Below, in pieces: positions 7,947 to 16,093 of a stretch of 28,386 nt of DNA (position 1 is its first letter; each line of letters begins with the position of its first letter). The notes under the pieces were generated by a model. The model saw nothing but the letters and a program-made list of their open reading frames with translations, did no database searches and had not been told where the DNA came from. The DNA is taken from assembly GCA_007117675.1 (NCBI GenBank), contig SKGB01000017.1, positions 1-28,386 on the forward strand, read 5' to 3'. The stretch is from Candidatus Nomurabacteria bacterium (GTDB lineage Bacteria > Patescibacteriota > Minisyncoccia > Phycocordibacterales > CSBR16-119). The translations under genes were made by a program, and so were the position numbers.

Positions 7947-9106
7947 GGTGTGTGGGTGAGTTTGTTAGCTAATAGCATGCTTGCTAATAAGAGAATTGAA
8001 ACAAAAATAAAGAGATTTGAGTATCCAGTGAATAGCAGAATGATACTACCACTAATAGGAGCTATGAGCAAGGCTAATGGACTCATGGTCCTGTACATAC
8101 TTACAAGCCCGCTTTCTGAGGGTTTTATTTGTTTGAAGAAAAAACTTTCGTGGGCCACTTGTCCAAAACTTGCGCCAATTCGAGTAAGTATGCTCACGAT
8201 AATCCAAATAATGACAATGTCGTGCTTCATGAGTGCTATCCATAAAAAAGAAAGACCTGTAATACAAAGACCTATTTTCATGAGCTTTTTTTCATTGTTG
8301 TATCTGTCGGCAATATCTCCTATGATGGGTTCTAGGATGATATAAGGAATGTGCATAAGTGCCAAGATAAGTCCAATCTGAGCCCAGTTGAACCCAATCA
8401 CTTCATGCATGTAGATACTGGTAAAAATTGCCCAAATTCCAAAAAAGTACTCTACCATAAATCCTGTGATGTACGCATATTTAATTTTTTCCTTTTTCCA
8501 GAGGGTGAAAAAATCACTAAGACCAACCTGCTTGATGTGTGTGGGGTGTAGTTCAAACTTCTTAAACTTATATTTAAAAAATATCATCATGCCCACAATC
8601 AAAAATGCCGCAAAGACATATACTGTATTGATGTTTGTTTTGTTTGCTAGGACACCTGCAATAAGTGGACCTATCAAAAAAGCTAGATTTCCAAGAGCAA
8701 GGTTGAGGCCCCTCACTTCACCTGCTTCTTTAGTAACTGTAAAATGATTGATAACTACGTCTATTCCAATTACGATAAGGGCGGTACTTCCTATGGTTAT
8801 AATAAAGGCAAAAATAGAAAGTCCCGGGTTTGTACTTATACCCATGGTTAAAAGTCCAATGGTATTGAGTACGCTTGCAAGAATAATTGATTTTTTAACA
8901 CCAAACTTTTGAAACAAAAATGGAGAGTGAAATGTTGAAATAAGAGCTGTGATAGATCCAAAAGCAAAAAGTATTCCCGCAGGAATAGTAGTGTTTAGGT
9001 TGGAGAGGTAGCTTGAGTGAATATAGGCAGTTGTAGCCATTGCCATAACTAAAATGAAGTTAACTTCAAAAATAACTTTCATTTTTTTGAGAACCTGAAA
9101 TATCAT
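7943..9106 (-). CDS. MFS-type transporter, substrate unknown
   Basis: About 387 residues with roughly 12 hydrophobic segments arranged in two halves around a basic central loop (KYKFKKFELHPTHIKQ, about residues 175-195). The loop GDIADRYNNEKKLMKIG in the second half and FQKFGVKKSIILAS in the first half correspond to the conserved cytoplasmic 2-3 and 8-9 loops of the major facilitator superfamily. Substrate cannot be inferred. A longer in-frame start at 9130 exists, but TATAAT (9121-9116 on this strand) lies inside that extension and ends 9 nt before ATG 9106, so the shorter form is favoured. Overlaps the pseudouridine synthase start by 4 bases. Confidence 0.8.
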   Translation of the reverse strand: MIFQVLKKMKVIFEVNFILVMAMATTAYIHSSYLSNLNTTIPAGILFAFGSITALISTFHSPFLFQKFGVKKSIILASVLNTIGLLTMGISTNPGLSIFAFIITIGSTALIVIGIDVVINHFTVTKEAGEVRGLNLALGNLAFLIGPLIAGVLANKTNINTVYVFAAFLIVGMMIFFKYKFKKFELHPTHIKQVGLSDFFTLWKKEKIKYAYITGFMVEYFFGIWAIFTSIYMHEVIGFNWAQIGLILALMHIPYIILEPIIGDIADRYNNEKKLMKIGLCITGLSFLWIALMKHDIVIIWIIVSILTRIGASFGQVAHESFFFKQIKPSESGLVSMYRTMSPLALLIAPISGSIILLFTGYSNLFIFVSILLLASMLLANKLTHTP

Positions 9107-9115
9107 ACAGGTTTT

Positions 9116-9121
9116 ATTATA
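9116..9121 (-). promoter_or_regulatory. -10 box (TATAAT) of the MFS gene, abutting the RNase J terminator
   Basis: TATAAT on the minus strand, 9 nt before ATG 9106. Base 9121 is also the last base of the terminator hairpin of the upstream RNase J gene, so terminator and promoter are fused end to end. Confidence 0.5.
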
Positions 9122-9158
9122 ACAGAACAAAGACGCCTTTTAGCGTCTTTGTTCTGTT
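9121..9158 (-). terminator. Terminator hairpin of the RNase J gene
   Basis: Perfect 16-bp inverted repeat (9121-9136 with 9143-9158) with a 6-nt loop, two bases after the RNase J stop. Its 3' side runs directly into the MFS -10 box. Confidence 0.75.
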
Positions 9159-9160
9159 AA

Positions 9161-11050
9161 TTATGAACTCAAGATAACAGTAATAACCTCTGGTCTTTTT
9201 CCTGAGGCTTGTATCAGGAATTTTGTAAGCTTTTGTGCTGTGGTGTCTTTGATGTAATCAAAGTCTATAGGGTTCATGTTTACTACTGCTTCTTCTACAG
9301 TTTTTTTAATGAGCGTTCTCGCATTTGTGAGAAGCTCTTTATTGTCTTTAAGGACCACAAAACCACGAGAAATAAGGTCAGGTGATTTTTTTAGTTTCTT
9401 GGTTTTTCGGTCAAGCATAACTATTGCCACAAATATTCCATCTTCTGCAAGAATTTTTCTATCTCGAATCACAAGATGTTGTTCATCTGATACAGAGAAT
9501 CCATCAACAATTTTTGGATCTCCAGGAACTTTCTCTGCAAGTTTTATTAGTTTTGTTCCATTTTCTCTAATTTCAATGATTGATCCATTATCAGGTACCG
9601 CAATGTTTTCTTTTGGGCAGCCAAGCTGTTCAGCAAGTTCAGCATGCATTTTAAGTCGGAAGTGGTTTCCGTGGATGGGCATAAAGAATTTGTAGTTAAT
9701 TTGTTCATGAATCCACTGAAGTTCATCTCGTTTTCCATGGCCTGATGCATGAACTACATTGTCCATGTAGGTTACAATTTTTGCATCTGTTCGGTATAGA
9801 TTGTCTTTGAGTTTTTCTACCGCATGGTCATTTCCTGGAACAACAGAAGAAGAAAGTACAATAGTGTCTGTTGGTTCGAGGCGGATGGTTCGGTGTGTTT
9901 TGTTTGAGATACGCATAAGTGCAGCGAACTCTTCACCTTGTGACCCTGTTACCACCATCACGATTTTGTGCGGTGGGTAGTTACTCATATCTTCGGCTGT
10001 TATAACGTGAGAAAAGTCTGTGAGTTTGAGTTCTTTTGCGATACCAAGGTTGGTGTTCATTGACCGTCCTTCAATCACTACATATTTCCCATATTTTTTT
10101 GCGGATTCAATGAAGGCGATAAGACGCTCTACCTGTGATGCAAAAGACGCTATGATGAGTCTCCCTGGTGCGTTCTTGATAATTCCATCGATGGTTTCAA
10201 TAACTTCTGTTTCAGACGCTGACCATCCTGGGTTTGGAATACCTGTTGAGTCCATTGTCATCAATAGTACTTTTTCATTTTTGAAAAGTTCATATTGTTC
10301 AAACTCTTTTGGAAGCGGTACTCCATCTTTGTTATCTACTCGTACATCTCCCGTTGACACGATGCCGCCAAACTTTGTTTTGATGATGATACCTGTTGAA
10401 TCAGGGATAGAGTGAGTCAGCCCAAAAAAACGAATCTTAAAGTCATCTGAAATTGTAATGTCTCCATCATCTTGTGCAATACTTATTATTTTTGGATCAA
10501 CGCCAGGGAATTCCGAACACTTACTTTTTATGAGAAGTGCTCCAAATTCTCGTGTATAAATTGGAGGCTTTCCGATCTGGTTGTATAGATAGGGAATCGC
10601 TCCAATATGGTCAAGGTGACCATGTGTAATCACTAATGCTCGAATCTTGTGTTTGTTGTCTTCGAGGTAGCTTGTATTTGGAATCATATAGTCAATTCCA
10701 GGGGTATCTTCAGTTGAAAAACCAATACCTGCATCAATAACGATAATTTGGTCATTCATTTCAATTGCTGTCATGTTTACTCCAATTTGCTCAACGCCAC
10801 CAAGGGGTATTATTCGAATGACATCTTTTTCAAGTTTTGGGTATTTATTTACTTTTGTGCTTTTTTTAATAATCACTTTTCTTTTGTTTGGTTTCATTGG
10901 TCGGTTTCTTGAGGAGAAACTTTTTCTTGAGGAGTTTCTTTTTATTTTATTATTTGCGAATCCACTTTTTTGTTTCTGTTGCCCCTCTCTACGGACATTG
11001 TTTTTTTGTATTTGTGATTTTTCTGTTCTATTGTGTGTGTCTTTTTTCAT
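9161..11050 (-). CDS. rnj: Ribonuclease J (metallo-beta-lactamase/beta-CASP nuclease)
   Basis: RNase J degrades and processes mRNA and rRNA, acting as a 5'-3' exonuclease and endonuclease. The zinc-binding THGHLDHIGAIPYL motif lies near residue 135, after the strand IRIIPLGGVEQIGVNMTAIE; ASGHGKRDELQWIHEQINYKFFMPIHG further on holds the beta-CASP and C-terminal histidine motifs. The length of 629 exceeds the usual ~555 because of a basic, low-complexity N-terminal tail of about 75 residues (rich in K, R, N, S), a plausible RNA-binding tail. A 5'-end-dependent RNase is notable in a genome whose mRNAs seem to start at the AUG. It lies 35 nt downstream of the peptide-binding protein gene. TATAAT lies 2 nt before the start, too near to initiate there. 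Confidence 0.92.
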   Translation of the reverse strand: MKKDTHNRTEKSQIQKNNVRREGQQKQKSGFANNKIKRNSSRKSFSSRNRPMKPNKRKVIIKKSTKVNKYPKLEKDVIRIIPLGGVEQIGVNMTAIEMNDQIIVIDAGIGFSTEDTPGIDYMIPNTSYLEDNKHKIRALVITHGHLDHIGAIPYLYNQIGKPPIYTREFGALLIKSKCSEFPGVDPKIISIAQDDGDITISDDFKIRFFGLTHSIPDSTGIIIKTKFGGIVSTGDVRVDNKDGVPLPKEFEQYELFKNEKVLLMTMDSTGIPNPGWSASETEVIETIDGIIKNAPGRLIIASFASQVERLIAFIESAKKYGKYVVIEGRSMNTNLGIAKELKLTDFSHVITAEDMSNYPPHKIVMVVTGSQGEEFAALMRISNKTHRTIRLEPTDTIVLSSSVVPGNDHAVEKLKDNLYRTDAKIVTYMDNVVHASGHGKRDELQWIHEQINYKFFMPIHGNHFRLKMHAELAEQLGCPKENIAVPDNGSIIEIRENGTKLIKLAEKVPGDPKIVDGFSVSDEQHLVIRDRKILAEDGIFVAIVMLDRKTKKLKKSPDLISRGFVVLKDNKELLTNARTLIKKTVEEAVVNMNPIDFDYIKDTTAQKLTKFLIQASGKRPEVITVILSS

Positions 11051-11085
11051 AAATTATACATGTATAAATATAAGAGTAAGATATC

Positions 11086-12804
11086 TTATGGTAATAAAAA
11101 TGTAAGTGTGTAATTCGTTTCCTTAAATCGCGTTCTAATGTCAAGAAATCGCTCAGATCCGTTTGCTATATTTCCTAACTGAATATTTTGTAGTGTATTT
11201 CCTCGAACTATATAGATAAGTTGAGGGCTGTATAAAAATACCGCAGGTATGTCGGTCTGGAGTTGCTCAACAATATTTGTATAGATTCTGTTCCTTTCGT
11301 TTCTATCAAAGGTTTGCACAAGTTCTTCAAGAGACGTGTCAACTGTTGTGTTTGAATATTGAGATATATTAAGTCCCGGATCTGTAATTTGACTTCCGTG
11401 CCAAAATGCAAATATATCCGGCTCTTGATTTAGGGTTTGTCCAAATAAAATAATTTCAAAGTTTCTTGGACGGACAACATTTTGATTGAGTTCTTGGATT
11501 GAGAAATTTTCTACAACTATGATAATACCTATTTCTTTTAACTGTCTTTTAATCTCATGTGCTGCTTGTGTAAGTTCTGGAATTTCTGGTGTTGACAATA
11601 TAAATTTGAGCTCCCTTCCTTGTTTTTGTCGTGTGCCTTCAGAATTTTTTACCCACCCAGCTTGATCAAGGAGAGCTTCCGCTCGTTCTGTATTTGCGTC
11701 AAGAATTTCTTTATGTATAGGGGTAGGGTTGTTAATTGCAACTCCAAATCCATTGAGAGATTTTTCTATTATCTCACCCCTGTCTAAGCTTAGTGAGATT
11801 GCGCGTCTTACTAGGTTTTCTGAAAGCCCTGGTGTGTTTTGGTTAAAAAATATACCAAATTTTCTGTTGAGTTCTGTGGTGTAAAGTAGGGTGTCTCTAG
11901 GTAGATCTTTTGTATTTTTAGGACTTATTCCTGAAAGCATGTCGACGTCATTTGCTTTAAATGCTCGCAAGGCTTGTGTTTCATCTTCAAAAAATCTCAA
12001 TATGATATTTTTTATATAAGGCTGTGGTCCACTGTACAATTTTGTTTTTTTGAGGGTGACGTATGAAATCCCACCATTTTTATTTTGTCGAATATTTTTT
12101 ATCCGATATGGTCCTGATCCAACAGGGTTTGTGTTAAGCGGGGAAAATGAAAACTCTTCGCTTGGTATGTTTTCCCATATGTGAGCTGGTAAGATTCCGA
12201 GTGTTGTGTTTTCTAGAAAACCAATAAATGGCTGACTTAATTCAAATCTAACTGTTTTTTGGTCAATTTCTGTAACCGATACACCTTCCCAAATAACTCG
12301 TTTAGGGCTTTTAATTTCAGGGTTCTGTATTTGTTGTACTGTAAATACAACATCTCGTGCGGTAACCTGTGTGCCATCATGGAATCGTGCGTTTGAGTCA
12401 ATGTTAAAGATATATACTGTATTGTCTTCTGATGCAGAAAAGTTTTCAGCTAAATCAAGAACAATAGAACCCTCTACTGTTTTTCTGGTAAGGCCTGAAA
12501 ACACAAGTAATTCCAAATCTTTGTCTGAATTTGATAAAGAAAGTACAGGGTTTATAAAGCGAGGGCTTCCAACGATCCCTTCTCGAAAGGTGCCGCCTGT
12601 AACGGGTATTGGCTCTTGTATCGTTTTGAGTGTAGTGCTTGCAAATATTTCTATAAAGCTTGCAAAGAATAAGCTAAGAAAAAAGAAGAATACAATTTTT
12701 TGAGATAATGTAAAAGTTTTAATAGCCCGTAATATTTCTTTTTTTTTGGGGATTGAAGCGTTTTTAATGAAATATAAAATATTAAATTTCATGTTATATA
12801 CCAC
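11086..12804 (-). CDS. Extracellular solute-binding protein, family 5 (peptide/nickel type)
   Basis: Homologous to OppA/DppA, which capture oligopeptides for ABC import. Family features: GGTFREGIVGSPRFINPVLSLSNSD near the mature N terminus, ENFSASEDNTVYIFNIDSNARFHDGTQVTARDVVFT (near 115-150), and the VGSGPYRIK motif. The N terminus has a single hydrophobic anchor (KIVFFFFLSLFFASFIEIFAS, about 30-50) and no lipobox Cys, so it is probably anchored by this helix. No permease or ATPase gene is adjacent, so it is an orphan here. Start is GTG 12804, or ATG 12792 four codons on; a TATTTT hexamer ends 9 nt before the GTG. No Shine-Dalgarno. Confidence 0.88.
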   Translation of the reverse strand: MVYNMKFNILYFIKNASIPKKKEILRAIKTFTLSQKIVFFFFLSLFFASFIEIFASTTLKTIQEPIPVTGGTFREGIVGSPRFINPVLSLSNSDKDLELLVFSGLTRKTVEGSIVLDLAENFSASEDNTVYIFNIDSNARFHDGTQVTARDVVFTVQQIQNPEIKSPKRVIWEGVSVTEIDQKTVRFELSQPFIGFLENTTLGILPAHIWENIPSEEFSFSPLNTNPVGSGPYRIKNIRQNKNGGISYVTLKKTKLYSGPQPYIKNIILRFFEDETQALRAFKANDVDMLSGISPKNTKDLPRDTLLYTTELNRKFGIFFNQNTPGLSENLVRRAISLSLDRGEIIEKSLNGFGVAINNPTPIHKEILDANTERAEALLDQAGWVKNSEGTRQKQGRELKFILSTPEIPELTQAAHEIKRQLKEIGIIIVVENFSIQELNQNVVRPRNFEIILFGQTLNQEPDIFAFWHGSQITDPGLNISQYSNTTVDTSLEELVQTFDRNERNRIYTNIVEQLQTDIPAVFLYSPQLIYIVRGNTLQNIQLGNIANGSERFLDIRTRFKETNYTLTFLLP

Positions 12805-12998
12805 ACTAACAATAAAATAATTTATAGATATTGAGGTGGGTAAGAGTTAGGTAAATAAATCACTATAGATCAACCAGTGTATGTTTGATTGAATGTATTC
12901 TTTCGTTAATGATTTCAAGATAATAATTCTTGTTTTTTATTTAATTTTAATAAAAAACAAATTTATTAAGTATAATTAAATTTTAAATTATTAATAAT
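12805..12998. other. AT-rich intergenic region with terminator of secG
   Basis: 194 bases, almost entirely A/T near secG. It holds a 12-bp perfect inverted repeat made only of A/T plus one G-C pair (12930-12941 with 12949-12960) that can serve as the secG terminator, and the upstream region of the peptide-binding protein gene. No other signal seen. Confidence 0.55.
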
Positions 12999-13226
12999 TT
13001 AAAAAATAATTACTTGAATAAGTGTGAGAGCAACAAAAATAAGAGACGATACTATTGTTAAGTAAAATAGAAATTTTTCAAAACCTCGTTTTGTGTGGTA
13101 TGTTGTTGCTCCATCGTTTCCAGCACCAAAAGCACCACCGAGACCTGCATTTGATTTCTGCGCAAGAATTCCAACAGCGATGATAATAGCTAAAATTATT
13201 TGAATCCACGATAGAATACTATTCAT
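12999..13226 (-). CDS. secG: Protein translocase subunit SecG
   Basis: Small SecYEG subunit that assists SecA-driven export. About 75 residues with two membrane helices (residues 3-22 and 50-74) joined by the family loop GLGGAFGAGNDGATTYHTKRGFEKFLF, matching the GLGGAFG...KRGxEKxLF pattern of SecG. ATG 13226 was chosen over 13262: a CATAAT hexamer ends 7 nt upstream, and the shorter form has the standard SecG N terminus. It is separate from secA (19.1 kb). Confidence 0.88.
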   Translation of the reverse strand: MNSILSWIQIILAIIIAVGILAQKSNAGLGGAFGAGNDGATTYHTKRGFEKFLFYLTIVSSLIFVALTLIQVIIF

Positions 13227-13233
13227 GAATAGG

Positions 13234-13239
13234 ATTATG
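13234..13239 (-). promoter_or_regulatory. -10-like box (CATAAT) of secG
   Basis: CATAAT on the minus strand ends 7 nt before ATG 13226, giving a leaderless or near-leaderless transcript. Confidence 0.45.
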
Positions 13240-13445
13240 GCAGAAGTCAAATAAAAAAGCAAGTAAAAAAGTGATCGTGTGAGGGGCGTGGATGTAAAGT
13301 ATACGCAATGTTTCTTTTACAACCATCAGAACTAAGTTATCTGTGGATTTTGTTTTTAAACTACTGTGTAGTATGATTAAAATATCAAGCATTTTGCTTT
13401 GAAGTAATTTATTAGATCTTTTTATTTCATTTCTATTTTTCTGAC

Positions 13446-14009
13446 ATGGAAACTTTTAAAGCATATATTTTAATACTCGGTTTTATAGGAGCTCTTGGTT
13501 TTGGTGGCTATTGGGCTGCTACATCTTTTAAAGAACCTATCCGGGTTGTTGATACAAATACTATTAATGTTGTTGCGCAAGCACCGTCGGATTCTTTTCT
13601 TGTTGATAATTCTAATGAAATTTCTTTCAATGAAGGTATTTCTGAAGAAATTACATCTCCAGATGATAATGTTGTAATACCTGACTCTTCTGATAGTGCT
13701 AGTACTCAGGGTGTTGAGAATAATATAAGTCAAAGCACGAGCTCAGAAAATACATCTCTTATTCAAAGTTTACAGCGTCTTATTGATGATGGTGTTGTTA
13801 TGAGAGAGGGCAGTAGGGGTACTCGGGTTGGTGTGGTTCAGAATTTTTTGAATACGTATAATAATACAACCACCCGTGTAGATAATGACTATGGTCCCGG
13901 AACAAAAAATAGAGTTCAGCAATTTCAGCGTGATCAAGGTCTTAATTCAGATGGTCAAACAGGTCCTAATACCTACAGAAAAATGATAGAGTGGTTGCAG
14001 AGTAACTAG
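13446..14009 (+). CDS. Membrane-anchored peptidoglycan-binding protein
   Basis: 187 residues: N-terminal membrane anchor (residues 6-27), an acidic Ser/Asp/Glu-rich linker without obvious fold (about 35-105), and a C-terminal PG_binding_1 domain (MREGSRGTRVGVVQNFLN ... VDNDYGPGTKNRVQQFQRDQGLNSDGQTGPNTYRKM, about 117-185) with the typical G-x-x-G-x-x-V-x-x-x-Q-x-x-L and D-G-x-x-G-P-x-T motifs. It tethers the membrane to the wall or positions a hydrolase; no catalytic domain is present. A TATTTT hexamer ends 6 nt before the ATG. It ends in a strong terminator ahead of the rRNA promoter. Related domain to the C terminus of the first protein in the window. Confidence 0.75.
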   Translation: METFKAYILILGFIGALGFGGYWAATSFKEPIRVVDTNTINVVAQAPSDSFLVDNSNEISFNEGISEEITSPDDNVVIPDSSDSASTQGVENNISQSTSSENTSLIQSLQRLIDDGVVMREGSRGTRVGVVQNFLNTYNNTTTRVDNDYGPGTKNRVQQFQRDQGLNSDGQTGPNTYRKMIEWLQSN

Positions 14010-14046
14010 TCAATCCATGATAATGGTGTATTGCGCTAACTACATC

Positions 14047-14083
14047 AAAATAAAAACCTCTGTATAGCCGAGGTTTTTATTTT
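14047..14083 (+). terminator. Intrinsic terminator before the rRNA unit
   Basis: Perfect 14-bp inverted repeat (14047-14060 with 14070-14083), GC-capped (CCTC/GAGG), ending in a T-rich tract. It isolates the upstream gene from the 16S promoter. Confidence 0.85.
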
Positions 14084-14133
14084 GGCTGTTTTGGGAGAAT
14101 TTGAAGAAATAGTATATTTCTATAATAAAAAAC

Positions 14134-14161
14134 TTGACATTTGTTTCGTGATGAATATACT
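14134..14161 (+). promoter_or_regulatory. 16S rRNA promoter
   Basis: Consensus TTGACA (14134-14139), 16-nt spacer, TATACT (14156-14161). Predicted transcription start about 14168. This is one of the few full -35/-10 promoters in the window; the others also drive stable RNAs or leadered genes. Confidence 0.8.
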
Positions 14162-14167
14162 TGTATT

Positions 14168-14388
14168 TGCGTCTTTCAATGAGACGAAAAACCTCTTTGA
14201 AAACAAAATATCTGTTTACTACTTATCTATAAAATGTACCCATTTTGATAAGTAGACAATTGTTATGCAAAAAACGATTAACCATTTTTTATATTTGGTA
14301 AATCGTGTGAATAACCCGTAACAAAACAAAATTTATAATTTTTGTTTTGTTTCGTTTCAAAATACGAAATATTTATATTTTCGTAAAT
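14168..14388 (+). other. 16S leader with boxA-like site and hairpins
   Basis: The leader contains CTCTTTGAAAAC at 14193-14204, a boxA-like antitermination element; a hairpin CGTCT/AGACG around 14170-14186; a long hairpin at about 14219-14255 (CTACTTATC pairs with GATAAGTAG, inside it AAAATG with CATTTT); a hairpin CGATTAACC/GGTAAATCG around 14276-14306; and the 5' arm of the processing stem at 14341-14360. No coding sequence. Confidence 0.6.
14341..14360 (+). repeat. 5' arm of 16S processing stem
   Basis: 20 bases exactly complementary to 16094-16113, enclosing the 16S gene and its trailer; expected RNase III-type substrate. The same bases can instead fold back on 14319-14332 (ACAAAACAAAA) as a local hairpin. 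Confidence 0.75.
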
Positions 14389-15921
14389 TTATTTTTAGAG
14401 TTTGATCCTAGCTCAGGATGAACGCTGGCGGCGTGGATAAGGCATGCAAGTCGAACGAACCTTGGAAAATCGATTTCTTCGGAATGAAGTTTTCCGCTGG
14501 TTAGTGGCGAACGGGGTAGTAATGCATAGGAACGTACCTAGAAGTCAGGAATAGCCCATCGAAAGGTGGATTAATACTTGATAGTCCCTCCGGGGTAAAG
14601 ATTTATCGCTTCTAGATCGGCCTGTGTGGTATCAGCTTGTTGGTAAGGTAATGGCTTACCAAGGCTATGACGCCTAGGGGAGGTGAGAGCCTGACCCCCA
14701 CCATTGGAACTGCGACACGGTCCAAACTCCTACGGGAGGCTGCAGTCGAGAATCTTCCACAATGAACGAAAGTTTGATGGAGCGACGCCGCGTGATTGAT
14801 GACGCCCTTCGGGGTGTAAAAATCTTTTATGAAGGAGGAAATTTTTGACGTTACTTCATGAATAAGGGGCTCCTAATCTCGTGCCAGCAGGAGCGGTAAT
14901 ACGAGAGCCTCAAGCGTTATCCGGAATTATTGGGCGTAAAGGGTGCGTAGGTGGTTGTGTTAGTCGTATGTTAAAAACCCTGGCTTAACTGGGGAGAAGC
15001 GTACGAAACGGCACGACTAGAGAATGTGAGAGGTGTACGGAACTCACGGTGTAGGGGTGAAATCCGTTGATATCGTGGGGAACACCAAAAGCGAAGGCAG
15101 TACACTGGCACATTTCTGACACTGAGGCACGAAACCCTGGGTAGCGAATGGGATTAGATACCCCAGTAGTCCAGTGGCCTAAACGATGCAGACTAGCTTT
15201 TCGGAGTATCGACCCTCTGAGAGGCGCAGCTAACGCGGTAAGTCTGCCGCCTGGGAAGTACGGTCGCAAGACTAAAACTCAAAGGAATAGACGGGGACTC
15301 GCACAAGCAGTGGATCATGCGGTTTAATTCGATGATAAACGAAAAACCTCACCAAGGTTAGACATCTAGACGACGATTCTGGGAAACCAGTTTTTTCCTT
15401 CGGGACGGCTAGACAGGTGTTGCATGGCCGTCGTCAGTTCGTGGCTTGAGTTGTACCCTTAAGTGGGCTAACGAACGCAACCCTCATCGTGTGTTATATG
15501 TGTCACGCGAGACTGCCCGGCCCAAAGTTCAGGAGTATATGTTATATTCGTGAATTGTGGGCTGGGAGGAAGGAGAGGATGACGCCAGGTCAGCATGACC
15601 CTAGACACCTTGGGCTACACGCATGATACAATGGGCAGTACAACGGGTCGCGACGGGGTAACCCTGAGCCAATCCTTTAAAACTGTTCTTAGTTCGGATT
15701 GTGGTCTGAAACTCGACCACATGAAGTTGGAATTGCTAGTAATCGCGGATCAGCTATGCCGCGGTGAATACGTTCTCGAGTCTTGTACTCACCGCCCGTC
15801 AAGTCAAGGGAGCCGGGGGTACCCGAAGTCTCTTCTCACGAAGGGCCTAAGGTAAAATCGGTGACAGGGACTAAGTCGTAACAAGGCACGGCTAGCGGAA
15901 GCTGGTCGTGGAATAATTCAA
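14389..15921 (+). rRNA. rrs: 16S ribosomal RNA, divergent, lacking the anti-Shine-Dalgarno tail
   Basis: Begins with AGAGTTTGATCCTAGCTCAG and runs through the recognisable universal blocks: 350 region (with A353U), 530 loop, 690-790 loop ATTAGATACCCCAGTAGTCC, 920 region, decoding site and helix 45. Length of about 1.53 kb, so there is no large intron. Helix 45 is an 8-bp stem closed by GGAA (15887-15908 region), but the usual GGATCACCTCC tail is replaced by GGAATAATTCAATTTG. Several near-universal positions are changed with compensation: pseudoknot 505-507/524-526, the helix near 1090, and pairs 1409-1491 and 1410-1490. A1396 is U. Ends are estimates. It is a single-gene unit: no 23S, 5S or tRNA follows before the terminator. 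Confidence 0.95.
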
Positions 15922-16093
15922 TTTGAAACACATCTATGTATCCTCGAGGGTAAATAGATTCAAGAGTCGATTACTCAACTCTTTGAGTACGCCTTGATTG
16001 GAGGAAAACCAATCCCGATGTTTTGCCGGAAAGACAAAACGAAAATCCTTGTATGATGTGAGCGTCTCGGTGGCGCCACCTCTCTTACACAGG
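15922..16093 (+). other. 16S 3' trailer: array of hairpins
   Basis: 172 noncoding bases between helix 45 and the 3' processing arm. Visible hairpins: ATCTAT/ATAGAT (15932-15959); ACTCAA/TTGAGT nested within TCAAG/CTTGA (15960-15997); GATTGG/CCAATC (15996-16014); GTTTTG/CAAAAC (16020-16040); and GGTG-GCGC-CACC around 16070 within TGTGAG/CTTACA. CACCTCTC near 16076 faintly resembles an anti-SD tail but lies inside the last hairpin. No tRNA fold was found. Confidence 0.55.

Noticed and set aside
14985..15855. Open reading frames of 86-94 codons on both strands inside the 16S gene
   Set aside because: They lie wholly within conserved rRNA and have no protein-like features.
14389..15921. Self-splicing intron in 16S, as seen in some CPR bacteria
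   Set aside because: The gene length of about 1.53 kb and the order of conserved blocks leave no room for an intron.
15922..16093. tRNA or 5S gene in the 16S trailer
   Set aside because: No acceptor/T-loop pattern (no GGTTCGANTCC-like block) and no 5S core; only separate hairpins.
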